Source: Crambe crambe
Lineage: Eukaryota > Porifera > Demospongiae > Poecilosclerida > Crambeidae
Assembly (NCBI GenBank): GCA_963924555.1
Contig: OZ004582.1
Span: 3,224,001 to 3,288,000 of the forward strand
Reading direction: 5' to 3'
Length of the DNA stretch: 64,000 nt
Shown: positions 32,242-42,989 of the stretch, piece after piece
How positions within the stretch are numbered: position 1 is the stretch's first letter
How the letters are laid out: every line of letters begins with the position of its first letter
Notes under the pieces: generated by a model
Told to the model about the DNA's origin: nothing
Databases searched by the model: none
Seen by the model: only the letters and a program-made list of their open reading frames with translations
Translations under genes and position numbers: made by a program

Positions 32242-32990
32242 TTTCTAAAGCCTCTGACAATCCAGAGCCTTTCATCATTTGGCCAATACTGCCAACGAAA
32301 CTCATCATGGTATGAAATCCACCAAGCCTGCATACAATGTTTAAAGATTTTGATTTTATTATTTCAATTGCTTTTATCCACAATGGCTGATCAAATGTAA
32401 TACATGGAGTGTGTACATTCAATCTCTGTGCTTGAGTCTGTATATACATCAGAGTTGAGTAAATGCAATCCTCAGATCCACAACAGGTAAAAGGAGAACG
32501 TCAGATTTTGGAACAAAGCAGTCATCACTACTAAAAATGTGTTGCATATAGCCTGACCAATTTGGTCTAGGTTTTTCTATATCACTAGATATTATCCTAA
32601 ATGCCAAAGTAAATCCGAGGACACCTCTTGTGGATATGTGTAAGGAACTTGTAACTCAAGAATGGGATGGTACGAAATCGAAGCTAATGCCTTAATAGTA
32701 GAAGGAAAATACTTTAAAATTGGCAAGCCTTTGTCTTTTATCAGTCTATTAACTGAAATCCGAGACTGCCGTGCAACTACACGCGAACTTGCCTTAAGTG
32801 GCACTTTATCTTGAGGTGTTGAGACAGCAATGATACCCATTCCGTGAAAGGTTCCTTGACCATCCAAAGTAATTAATTATGGTCCACATTGTCTGCTACC
32901 CACTGCGTAAATGTACCAGGAAAATATTCACTAAGCAGTGTCTCCAGTGTTTCACTTTGACTGTTTATATTTCGTCACCTCATCTACCTT
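32180..32990 (-). pseudogene. Unassigned transposon-type protein fragment
   Basis: Minus-strand blocks: YFPGTFTQWVADNVDHN, ITLDGQGTFHGMGIIAVSTP, SYHPILELQVPYTYP, then TPCITFDQPLWIKAIEIIKS, VCRLGGFHTMMSFVGSIGQM and LSEALETIYGPNAV. I recall these blocks in this order from uncharacterised transposon proteins of invertebrates. At least one frame change and several missing stretches separate them, so it is a decayed fragment. Confidence 0.5.
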
Positions 32991-33029
32991 GTTGTGCATT
33001 CTGACCTAACTTGGTCACTATCTGTTCAT

Positions 33030-35084
33030 AACCGTGATGTAGATTTAAAGAAGTGGAATATACCGGAGCACCTCAGCTCAGATTCGCTCAATGACCTGCT
33101 ACAACAGTTGAATAACTTGAATGTTTGCAATGGACAGTGTGACCCCCAGAAAGGGGAAAGTCTTTTCCTCTAGTGGTAATGTAGTGGCTTTTCTAGATAG
33201 TCATATTCAAGTCACTGTTCGTACAGTATCATGTCAGCTACTATCAACTTTTAAGAAGTGTCAGCATATCGGAATACCTTACGTGCCATGTATAGCCGTT
33301 GGAGTAAGCGAAGTTCAAGTGATTTCAGTGACATAAGCAGCCACCCACCAATGATCGCTATCTTAGTACCCCAGAGAAGATTTTAAAAATGAGCAATCTG
33401 AAAAAGAAAGTTAAATCTGTTGAGAAACGAGTTCGAACATTTAAAGTAAGAATCGAATTTTTGACTCAACAAGAAGGTGAAAGTATTGATTCTGCTCTTC
33501 AAGATGACCTGCTTTCTGTTATGGAAGAGAACAACAGGAGCATTATGGATGCTTATCCAAAAATTGCTTTGCACGAGTTTTCTGGGAGCAACTACTACAA
33601 GCTGCATCAGTCAAAGACAAACGCTAGGTCTGCTGGCACCCTCTAATAATAAAATGGTGCATTAACTTGAAACTGATATCAAGTGCAGCTTATCATACCT
33701 TACATAGTTCTGGATTTTTATGATTGCCATCAGAGCGTACACTTAGAGACTACACTCATTACTTCAGTAGTCAGCCAGGGTATCAGGTGGATCTGAATCT
33801 GCAACTTCAGAAGGAAGCAAATGTAGGACCACTCCCAGAATCACGTCGCTATGTATCACTTCTGATTGATGAAATGAAAATCAAGGAAGATTTGATATAC
33901 GATAAACATTCTGGGCATATAATAGGATTACACATTTGGGTGACATCAATGATGCTCTTTGTAAAATGGAAGCTGAATGTGAAGAGAATGACTCCAAGCA
34001 CCCCCCTGTATCAAAAAATATCTTGGTTTTGATGGTGAGAGGGATCTTTTTTAAACTCGAATTTCCATATGCTCACTTTGCCACCAGAAATGTGACGGCC
34101 GATATGCTTTTCCCCATTGTGTGGGAAGGAATTGGAATCCATTGGATTAAAAGTTATATGTGTCACAGCTGATGGCGTGAATCGGAAGTTTTTTTCGAAT
34201 GGATCGCAGCAAGGATGGATTTTCACAACCCATATGCAGATCCCAAAGAAAGACTACCAGAAGTGATAGTACTTGAGAAAAGGGGTCTTATCGTGCAAAA
34301 ATTCAAAACAGAGTTATTGGTATCATTCTAAAGCTCTTAAACTGGAGATTTACTGGTTTTTAAATCTAATTAATACACCACTTTGTTCCTGAGATATACT
34401 TGATTGAATTTTACATCTCATGTACATTTTATATGTAGCTTGTAAACTTTACAAGCGTTTAACAGCTTTTAATGTTTTGCAAGATAAGACCCCTTTTCTC
34501 AAGTACTATCACATATTAAACAAGCACTTTTAGTGAATAATGCCAGTGATGCCAGGGCTTTTCTTCTTTTATTTATTTTTTCATATTGGGTACTTCTTTA
34601 TTAAAAATTCACCTAGCAATATGTATGTGGTGTGTAGAGAAGTTAATAGACTTTATATAGTGAAACCTGCCTTAAAGACCACTTGTATCCATTTCTATAC
34701 AATGACCACTAGGTGTAGACAGGTTACATTGTAATCTCCCCAGCTAATTGTCCATACATTTAGTGTTGATTACACTTGACCTGAATGTAGGTTAATGGTA
34801 AGCATATTGAATGGAAGCACATAAAGGACTTGTATCACAAGTTATGGCAGAGGTGTCCGCTGGTCTCTTAGCTGCTCAAGTGAGTATATGTATGATTAGG
34901 TACAGAACATAAATTGGGACATATGCAGAGTTTTTCCTTTTCCTTTTTAAATTTCCAGTTATGGCCTTGACTTACAATCTGATTGTAAAACCCTCTGCTT
35001 TTGGTATAGGTATTGAGCAAAGCAAAGAGGAAGCCAGATTTAGAGCCCTATACGAACCCCAATGATAGCAGGTTGAAAGTAAGA
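33030..35084 (+). pseudogene. P-element/THAP9-like transposase, fragmented
   Basis: Order on the plus strand: VDLKKWNIPEHLSSDSLNDL, a Cys-containing block with VTVRTVSCQLL, then DRYLSTPEKILKMSNLKKKV and a coiled coil to 33646. Next come LRDYTHYFSSQPG and VSLLIDEMKIKEDLIYDKHS, with a frameshift near 33925, then LGDINDALCKMEAECEEND, VLMVRGIFFKLEFPYAHF and VICVTADG. After a 251-bp MITE come GKHIEWKHIKDLYHK (about 34795-34840) and VLSKAKRKPDLEPYTNPNDS before a GTAAG donor near 35084. The LIDEMKIKED acidic block is the catalytic neighbourhood of P/THAP9 transposases. The terminal part is missing on this strand. Confidence 0.75.
34262..34512. mobile_element. 251-bp MITE with perfect 29-bp inverted repeats
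   Basis: GTGATAGTACTTGAGAAAAG... at 34262-34290 is the exact complement of 34484-34512. The interior is AT-rich and non-coding. No target duplication is visible. It lies within the P-element-like pseudogene. A 26-bp copy of its end also occurs at 42683-42708. Confidence 0.85.
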
Positions 35085-35159
35085 TGCGGCAAGAATCCAG
35101 TTCACATGATGCATGCTTATGTTCAGTAATTGTTTGGAGCATATCATTTTCTACAGTTT

Positions 35160-35341
35160 CTCCTTACAGGATCAAGTGCAATAGATCCTTGCACTCTTAG
35201 TGCAGCAGCATTGTTCAAGCATTGTAGCAAGTTAGGGTTGTCGTTGCGGCCTCCCCTACATCTCTGTCTGCCAAAATAGTTTTCAAGGGGGTCCTGTGAG
35301 AACCTTTCACTAAGCAAAAACAGTTTATCGTCCCCTTTAAG
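35160..35341 (-). pseudogene. P-element-like C-terminal fragment, minus strand
   Basis: The frame KFLLKGDDKLFLLSERFS, SQDPLENYFGRQRCRGGRND and NPNLLQCLNNAAALRVQ is the conserved end of P/THAP9-type transposases. It is on the opposite strand to the copy at 33.0-35.1 kb and faces it tail to tail, so it is from a second insertion or an inversion. Confidence 0.7.
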
Positions 35342-35741
35342 CAGAAACTTTCAATAAAGGCATTCACTGCATAAAAAAAGAACCAAAATACACGACTGTT
35401 TGTATAATAATACTGCACTTACCAGTGAGATGAAGAATGGAAAACCCACATCAGCATTAGAACATGGTATTGACAAGAGACCTGCCATGAGCTTGGCAAG
35501 ATTGGGAAACCTTAGTTCTCCTAAAAATATTTTTATTTTGCTGACTTCCCACCAAAAGGGCCCAGGTCGAGGTTTCTCAGTTTGTGAACAATCTTTGTAA
35601 TATCTAACTGAAGGAAGATCTCCTGGTGGTGACAGAAGAAAATCTGTAAATTCAGAAGATAGAAGGTCAAGAGATTCTGAAGAAATCAACTCAATTTAAG
35701 GAAATCTTTTTGCAAGCCTCTTGACTGTTGCAAATGAGTAG

Positions 35742-35932
35742 TGTAATATCTCAATCAAATGTAATATCTCAAAGTAATATCTCAAAGTTATTGATAGAAC
35801 TGACAACTTACAAAAATGACTAAAACGCGATATTATATAAAAATTATACCGGTAGTCACACTCATTATAATTACAACATAAAATAACCACAAAATATACT
35901 AATTGTTTCACAGTACTTTACCAGTTACCACA
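35742..35932 (-). repeat. 3' LTR of the young element
   Basis: 191 bp. It differs from the other LTR at three sites that I can see, all transitions. Confidence 0.95.
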
Positions 35933-36273
35933 CTCCCCCCCTTTTAGGAGTAAAATCAGTTATTTGCCATATCGATCAGGTCGATTCCTGGTTCGAGTTG
36001 AATGTCTGAGAGGTGGAGGAGGTAGCACTGGCGGCTCAATGTGTAAATCAGGCAATGCTAGTGGATCTGTAGCAGTATTGCCAGAAATAGCTGTAATGTT
36101 TATCCAATAATCTCTGTAGTGGATTATCAATAACATCCGTCAAAAGGTTCACTTCCCCCAAATTGACCTCAAGTTGAGACAGCATGTCTCTACCCATGAG
36201 ATTAGGCCAATCTCCAGTGACCACCTGAATAGATAATATGTCTTTAGGTGTACGGTGGAAGGACTAAGTGGGG

Positions 36274-37134
36274 TTACCTTCTCCATCTCAAAGAGCGACT
36301 GATAATAGAGTTGTTGATGATAGTCGTGGATGCACCTGTATCTAACTCCATCTCAATCGGAACACTGTTTAAGAGTACTTCCAATACAATTGGCTCACTT
36401 ACATTATCCCGTATAGTGAACATAGCATAGGCACCATCCTCATCGTGGGCGTGGTCCTGGTCCTCCTGCATGTAGTGAGTCTGTTTTCCTGCTTTGGGTT
36501 TGGATTCTTGCTGAGCTTTACTGCGACACACTCTTGCAATGTGACCTTTCTTCTTGCAGTATCTGCACTCTGCTTCGATAAACTTGCATGCTGGAGCAAG
36601 ATGTGCTCCACCACATCTGTAACAGGTCAGAGATCCCTGGTTAGACGGGGGTTGACGTTTGTTTCTAGTCGAGGTTAACATTGTAGATTTGGTAGCCATG
36701 TAATTAACCTTGGGATTGGTACTGTTCATGCAGTCCTGGAAGTTATGAGTATCTTTTTCTGCTGTCTCGATTGCCAGGGAAAGTTTAAGTGCTGTTTCGT
36801 AGGTAAGTTCTGTCTCACCTAAGAGCTTCCTCTGGATTGACGCCACAAACCAGGCGATCTCGTAACATCTCTGGAAGAGAAGTTCCGTAGCTGCAATGCT
36901 CACCGAGCTCACGGAGAGCTGCAATGTAAGAAGCAATAGTTTCTCTGGGTTCTCGAACCCGAGTGTTGAACTGGAATCGTTTCACTATCGCTGATGGTTT
37001 CGGCTCATAGTGATCCTTGACTAGCTTGACAATGTCGGTGTAGCTCATCGTATTCAGGGTACCAGGTGTCTCGATGAGACTGCGGATCAGTTTGTATGTC
37101 TGGAAAAGGGTGACACAGTTCCATGTGTGGCCAT
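36274..37134 (-). pseudogene. Gag-protease remnant of the young LTR element
   Basis: The ATG at 37134 is followed by a short leader. An apparent deletion then leads to MSYTDIVKLVKDHYEPKPSA and FQFNTRVREPRETIASYIAA, ending in a frame break near 36850. The other frame continues LLGETELTYETALKLSLAIE to two CCHC knuckles, CYRCGGAHLAPAC and CRYCKKKGHIARVC (nucleocapsid-type RNA binding). Then comes EMELDTGASTTIINN, the aspartic protease active site. It stops at 36274. Beyond it lies only a scrap of pol ending NRPDRYGK near 35955. Confidence 0.85.
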
Positions 37135-37154
37135 CTTTTCACCTTGTCGCCAAA

Positions 37155-37345
37155 TGTAATATCTCAATCAAATGTAATATCTCAAAGTAATATCTCAAAG
37201 TTATTGATAGAACTGACAACTTACAAAAATAACTAAAACGCGATATTATATAAAAATTATACCGGTAGTCACACTCATCATAATTACAACATAAAATAAC
37301 CACAAAATATACTAATTGTTTCATAGTACTTTACCAGTTACCACA
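37155..37345 (-). repeat. 5' LTR of the young element
   Basis: 191 bp, same length as its partner, starting TGTGGTAACTGG on the minus strand and ending GAGATATTACA. Confidence 0.95.
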
Positions 37346-38260
37346 AGTAGGATTTAGTTTTATCTGGTTGAAATCCAGGAGAATGGTATCCTTAAATGGA
37401 AATTTCTTGAACATCTTCTTGAGCATTGCCAAATAAAACTCTCTTACAGAAGAAAAGAATGGGTTCATGTCCATTTCTTGCTCTAGTTGACTGACACAAA
37501 CCCAAGTATCATCACCAATATTCAAACTTTCGTAAGGCTTCAAATTTTCACTTTTATCCAGGTCTATTAAGTAAATTTTATCACCAGCCTTGCGAACTGC
37601 CTCTTCAGTACAGATATTTACTGCATAGATTCGTGTCAGCCGGGTGATCTCTGTGTATAACTCACATGTTGTATTTTCATTAGATTTTTGAAAGGATCTG
37701 TTGAAACGATACATAAATGGAAGTGATTAAGGAAGAGAAGAATTGGTTTGGTTAGAGGGTTCTGTGATGTGTATTACCTTGGCAGTTTGTTCATCGTAAG
37801 AAAGGAAATATGAAATCAACCCTTCGAGCTGGTCTATGTACCGCCTTAGGCTCTGTTGTGAAGAAGGAACGCCAAATGTCAACAAATATCTGAGTTCGTT
37901 TACTACTATGATGAAAGAAGTAGTAGATATCTGATCTATATCCAGAGGAAAAGCAGCCATTCCAGCCTTGATGCACAGGTCAGCTAAACCATACCTTTCT
38001 AAGGATTCCTTTAGAGCACTAAAATTTCTTTGGCTGTTCCAATGTTTACCACAGGCATGTCTAAGAACCTTGTCTTAACATTGAGGTGCCAAAGCTTCTG
38101 TAACTATGGCAGAGCATTTAGTTCGCCCACAAGCAAATTTGCTAGCTATCTCAGAGTCAGGAAACATCTGTGCAAAGAGCTTTGTAGCATGGTCACTGGT
38201 CAAGAAAGCTAAGTTATGCTTTGCAACAAACATAGACCACCTTCTGATTCATTCAGGATG

Positions 38261-38998
38261 TTAGAGACAGCAGGGACAGTAAGTAGGTCCAGACCATACT
38301 CAACCGCATCTTTCTGTGCATGCAGAGATCATAACAATCCTTGATTTCTATTATTAAAGGGTGGTATTACCCAAGAGCTAAGGAGCTTAGTGCTTTGCTA
38401 GTCAGGAGAACAGCAAGTTAGCTACTAGTTAGGGTTGCCAAAGTGAAAATTCGATCTTCAAGATATCAACAAATGACTATCAAAGCTACCTTATAAGATG
38501 CCCCAGCTTCGATAAAACCTCACCTCGAACAATTTCTGCGGCGAATTGAAGTTGCTCTAATTAAAGGAAGAAGTGCAATATTTCTCTAAAATTTTGTAAG
38601 GGCGTGCTTGAATCATGTTGAATGTACTGCTGTAGCCGCCAAACTTGCTCCCAGGTGTGAAAAAGTGCTTCCAGGTGTGAAAAACTGTGGAAAAGGTAAG
38701 ATTGGAGCCGGAATGGAGGGATAAAGCGAGTCCAAGGAAAGGGGGTGTTGAAGGGTGCTAGTCTCTCACACTATTTCTATGTTGGGTAGTAGGTAATCAG
38801 TCTATAGACCTAGTTTGAGGGAAGTTCAATGTTTCTCTCCAGCTGGATGAGTGCTATCAACTATATTTTTGTATATTGTGTCCAGAATTGAAGCTTATTT
38901 CCTTCAAATAGACATCTTTACTAAGGCATTGGTCATATTTATTTTGTTTCCATCCTCAGGATTTCTTTTTGACGTTACCATTGTGTATGTGAAGAGGT
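38261..38998. other. Spacer, nothing assigned
   Basis: Some minus-strand wording near 38330-38260 (YGLDLLTVPAVSNILNESEGG) may belong to the upstream end of the hAT gene. The rest has no recognisable content. Confidence 0.45.
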
Positions 38999-40078
38999 TT
39001 GGCCACGCCCACCTACACGATTATGGCAACTCACAAGAAACCAACATATGGAGAATTGATAGATCTGTTCAATAAGTGCCCTGACAATAATGAATATAGA
39101 GAGCAGTATCCTAAGATATACATAGGTCGTCCGAGAAGATTCTATGAAACTGTTAAACGTATTGTGGCACCTACCCAGCCCTCATTAAGGGGTGGAAGTA
39201 AGATCAGTGGATCTTCACTATCAACCTATAGAAAGAGGATTTGGGAGCCTCGTATAAGGAACCCTATAGCAGCAGGTTAGATAAATACTCTCCATAATTA
39301 TATGACACAAGTGTGTGCATGTATGCTCTTATGATTGGCTACTTTTATGGCTTCTGATATTCTTAATAGATACATTTCCTGAAGAGCTTATTGTTTATGG
39401 TTTGGATAAAAAAACTACTAGCTTCTGTTTATTACCAGGTTCAAAATGGGGAAAAAATCCTCAAATGGCATATTCCAGGTGTTCCTAATGTAGATTTTTA
39501 CAAACAATTGCACCCTTTCTTTAAAAAGTGGAGTATTACCCGTGGATCAACAAAAGTAGCCATAGGACAGTTTTATATGGCAATTGATAAGAATCTAGCA
39601 GAAAAAAGGTGTCGTGCAGACAATACATACAGGTTTATTGAAAGGATCGCAAAATGTAATCAACCTCCAGATAAACTAATGACTTATGGCCTTGACAAAG
39701 CTGTATGGTTGTGCAAGCAGAGATGAGAAGTTGCACTGAACAAGTACAGAAATTAAACATGGAAGTTGATGAATTAAGGCAGCAGTTATGTGCATCTAAA
39801 GATGAACTACACTCTACACGATGTGCATTGCGTGATGTTACTAATGAAAAGATAGCATTAAAGAAACAGAGAGATATAGCTAAAAGGAGGCGAGATATGG
39901 CTGAAAAGAGAACTTTTGCACTGGAGGAGGATATTCTCCAGCTACAGGAAGAAAACGTTGACTTATCCATAGCAATTTCAGATGTAGAAAAGGAATTAAC
40001 TGTAGCTTCTATTGGTGCTCATCCTACCAGTGATGTATATGTAGACTTCAGTATCAGAGAGTGCACTAGCACTCTCTA
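38999..40078 (+). CDS. Unassigned spliced gene with coiled coil
   Basis: Exon 1 (from the ATG at 38999 or 39023) reads KKPTYGELIDLFNKCPDNNE and YRKRIWEPRIRNPIAA. It ends at a GTTAGA donor near 39278. An AG near 39369 opens TFPEELIVYGLDKKTTSFCL. A frameshift at the A-run near 39452 passes to EKILKWHIPGVPNVDFYKQL, HPFFKKWSITRGSTKVAIGQ and DKLMTYGLDKAVWLCKQ. A last frame forms a long coiled coil (MEVDELRQQLCASKDEL ... LEEDILQLQEENVDLSIAI) with a stop at 40078. A VYGLDK motif appears twice. I do not recognise the family. The frame changes suggest decay, and the composition suggests a former protein-coding element or host gene. Confidence 0.42.
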
Positions 40079-40460
40079 AGTAGGGATGGCAGGTCAAAGG
40101 TCATAAGACTGTATAAACTAAAAACTCTTCTTTCTCTTCTACCCTTACTCTACAGGTTCTCAGAAGGCTACAGTGAATTATTACATCTACAAAGAAAAGA
40201 GGAGAATGTTCAAAGACCAAAAATTCATTCGCTAACATGAGAAAAAAACGATGTCTAAAAATGACTTTTGTTCTTTTTCTTCATCAGAGAGTGCGGTAGC
40301 ACTCTCTAAGTAGGGATGGCAGGTCAAAGTCCATAGGACAGTATAAACTAAAAACTCTTCTTTCTCTTCTACCCTTACTCTACAGATTCTCACAAGTCAT
40401 GGCCCTATCCCTACATCTACACAGAAGACAGGACAATGTATAAATCAGATCGGCGTACTG
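40046..40460. repeat. ~235-bp tandem duplication with palindrome
   Basis: The segments starting near 40053 and 40287 share about 105 bp. These include AGAGAGTGCNNTAGCACTCTCT, a near-perfect 22-bp palindrome, TAGGGATGGCAGGTCAAAG and AAAACTCTTCTTTCTCTTC. Weaker similarity extends to about 40460. The first copy overlaps the end of the preceding coding frame. Confidence 0.85.
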
Positions 40461-40831
40461 ACTAACTGGCTATAGTTAGATGGAGTGGTACTTAGAGGCT
40501 GATCTTTTGCTATTCGTTTTCACTAAGGTTATACTTCACAATTCAGTGGTATAGATGCACTACAGTGGCGGCGGAACAGCCCCGGCAGCCCCGGCAGCTG
40601 CCGGACCAATATCTAGCTAGCAAAACTAATCTTGCGAATAGAAGCAGGAGCTCGGTTTGGCTCCTGCATGTATATAGCTAGCTTCTACATACAGTGCATG
40701 CAGCACACTCAATAATAGATTACGTATGTAAAATTAATATTAACCACACCCAGTATCACATGGCAGCTAGCTAGCTATTTTTTGTGTAGCTATGGCTAAG
40801 GGATGTCTTCCAGAGCAATTTCAACCCAGTA
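40461..40831. other. Upstream region of the TTF-type hAT
   Basis: CAGTGGCGGCGGAACAGCCC at 40563 resembles a hAT left terminal inverted repeat, which commonly starts CAGTGGCGG. I did not find the matching right end. No gene was seen. Confidence 0.45.
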
Positions 40832-42757
40832 GTGCCACTAAGTTTCCTAAAAGAAGTTTTGGAAAGGGAAAGGAAGAAAGATCATTTCAGGGCAGAGTGG
40901 TGTCAGAAGTACCAGTGGCTACACTATGATGCTTCACAGGATCTGGCCTTTTGCTATACTTGCATGAGAGCTGCTCATGAGAATAAATTCATGACAAGCA
41001 CCAAGAGAGAGCCAGCCTTTCTTACCAAAGGATTCTCATACTGGAAAGAAGCAACCATTGCTTTTAATAGGCACCAAACAAGTGATTGCCACCGTGAAGC
41101 CACAGAAGCTATTATCACCCTCCCCCAACAGGTGAGTGATATAGGTGAGGTTATGAGCAAGGAAGTCAAGAAGCAGAAAGCAGAGAATCGAAAAATGCTT
41201 CTTACAATTTTTCAGAATGTTCGTTTTTTAGCACGTCAAGGCCTACCTTTTAGAAGTCATCAAGAGATCGATAGCAACTTTCATCAGCTGCTGCTGTTGA
41301 GAGGCAAAGATAGACCTGACATTGAAACGTGGATGAAAAAAAAATCCAATAAATATACCTGTCATGATATTCAGGATGAATGCCTCAAGATCTTAGCACT
41401 TTATATACTTCGAGGATTGAGTAGTAGTATTCGAGAAAGTGGCCATTATACAATCATGGCTGATGAGTGCACAGATTCTGCCAACAAGGAGCAATTCACT
41501 ATCTGTATTAGATGGGTTGGCAATGATCTTCAAGATCATGGAAACTTCATTGGCCTATATCAGGTTAATGCTATTGATGCTGATACCCTTGTCCATGCCA
41601 TCAGAGATAAAAACAGTCTGATATATGTAATGATGCCTTGGATGTAGCTTTTGAGGCAAGCAAGCTTATTAAGTTTTCACCTAAAAGGAATGCTGCATTC
41701 GATCAAATCCGAGTTGAAGAGAGTGATGATGCTTCTCCTGGTATTGGTATAAGAAAATTCTGCCCAACTAGGTGGACTGTACGAGGAGACTCCATCTCTA
41801 GTATTCTTGAAAACTACAATGCTTTGAAGCAGTTGTGGGACAAATGTCTGCAGAGCAAAAATTTGGATCCCAGCATAAAGGGAAGATTGATAGGAGCAAA
41901 ATTGCAGATGTCAAAGTTCAACACACTGTTTGGACTCCATCTCTGTGAAAGAATCTTGAAGATCACAGACAATTTAAGCAAAACTTTGCAAATTAAATCG
42001 ATGTGTGCTTCGGAAGCCCAAGATCTGACTAGGATGACTGTTGAGACATTAAAAGGAATGAGGAAGGATGAGATGTTCAAGCTTTTCTTTCAGCACGTTC
42101 ATAAGCTGTGTGAACAAACTGGAACTGAAGAACCTTCACTACCTAGGAAGAGAAGGGCACCAGCTCGTTTTGAGGTTGGTGAAGGAACTTGTTACTTCAG
42201 CTCAGATATTGATGAACATTATCGCAGGCTCTACTTTGAAGTTTTGGATTTAATAGTTTCAGGGATACAGCAGAGATTCAATCAGCCAGGGTATGCTATA
42301 TACCAAAACCTGGAAGACCTATTGCTGAATGCAGCAAATGGTAAAGATTATGCCACTGATCTGAAAGCTGTCACTGATTTTTATGGTGATGACTTCGTCA
42401 AAAGTGAGCTTATAACACAGTTGCAGATATTCAGCTCCAATTTCCCCCAAGAGCAACGAAGTGCCAGCCTGCATGAGATTATTCACTATTTTCAAGGTCT
42501 TGCTGCATCTCAAAGGGTATATTCTTGTTCTCCCATCAACAAATGCAGCAAGCGAACGCAGTTTCTCTACTATGAAACGGGTGAAGTCCTATTTAAGGAG
42601 TACCATGTGTCAACCAAAGCTATCTATATCCAGATTAAGAGCTTTGAATGATACCAATAACTCCGTTTTGAATGCTCCATTAGACCCCTTTTCTCAAGTA
42701 CTATCACAAATGGTAATGAAACACTTGCCACAGGAGTCACTACGATTTGTGTGGTGA
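40832..42757 (+). pseudogene. TTF-type (ZMYM6/DUF4371-like) hAT, catalytic centre deleted
   Basis: The N-terminus carries a TTF zinc finger (EWCQKYQWLHYDASQD, LAFCYTCMRA, NRHQTSDCHREATEAI). Then come KDRPDIETWMKKKSNKYTCH and HYTIMADECTDSANKEQFTI, the first catalytic Asp. At 41620-41640 the text jumps from VHAIRD to a different frame carrying ALDVAFEASKLIKFSPKRN, so the block with the second catalytic residue is deleted. FCPTRWTVRGDSISSIL and a long helical part follow. A frame change near 42515 gives LPSTNAASERSFSTMKRVKS, the dimerisation motif, ending at 42757. No intact transposase can be read. Confidence 0.85.
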
Positions 42758-42989
42758 AGTTCACTACTATTAATTTTATCTGGGTAGTGTTCATCACTAC
42801 TTGTTAGTAGTGAGCATCATTACATTGGATTAGCTACTTCACTACAAGTGTAGTGTTCCACTTGTTTGTTTCCACTTGTTTTGTTTGTCAAAATAATCAA
42901 TACAACTTATGACAGTACAGAGAGATCAGCTGTAAGCCTTGGCTTTCTACCCACTTTAAGAATACACACTCAAACACAAATAAAATAAA

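Larger units (their letters stand above)
35742..37345 (-). mobile_element. Young, internally deleted LTR retrotransposon
   Basis: Two 191-bp LTRs bound a 1604-bp element read on the minus strand. LTRs run TG...CA. Immediate 5-bp flanks are AGTAG on both sides (35737-35741 and 37346-37350). A primer-binding-like TTTGGCGACAAGGTGA follows the 5' LTR, and a purine tract AAAAGGGGGGGAG precedes the 3' LTR. The interior keeps part of gag, a protease start and the C-terminal end of pol, but no reverse transcriptase or integrase. It must have moved, if at all, with proteins supplied by a full-length relative. Confidence 0.93.
35351..38260 (-). pseudogene. hAT transposase split by an LTR element
   Basis: From the right: FVAKHNLAFLTSDHATKLF, MFPDSEIASKFACGRTK and IVTEALAP, then after a deletion SALKESLERYGLADLCIKAG and FPLDIDQISTTSFIIVV. 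Next are YTEITRLTRIYAVNIC, DTWVCVSQLEQEMDMNPFF and MFKKFPFKDTILLDFNQIKL, where the LTR insertion lies (35742-37345). Beyond it come VKRLAKRFPLIELISSESLD, PFWWEVSKIKIFLGELRFP and LSIPCSNADVGF, the hAT dimerisation block. Several frameshifts occur, and the part with the first catalytic Asp is missing. Confidence 0.75.
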
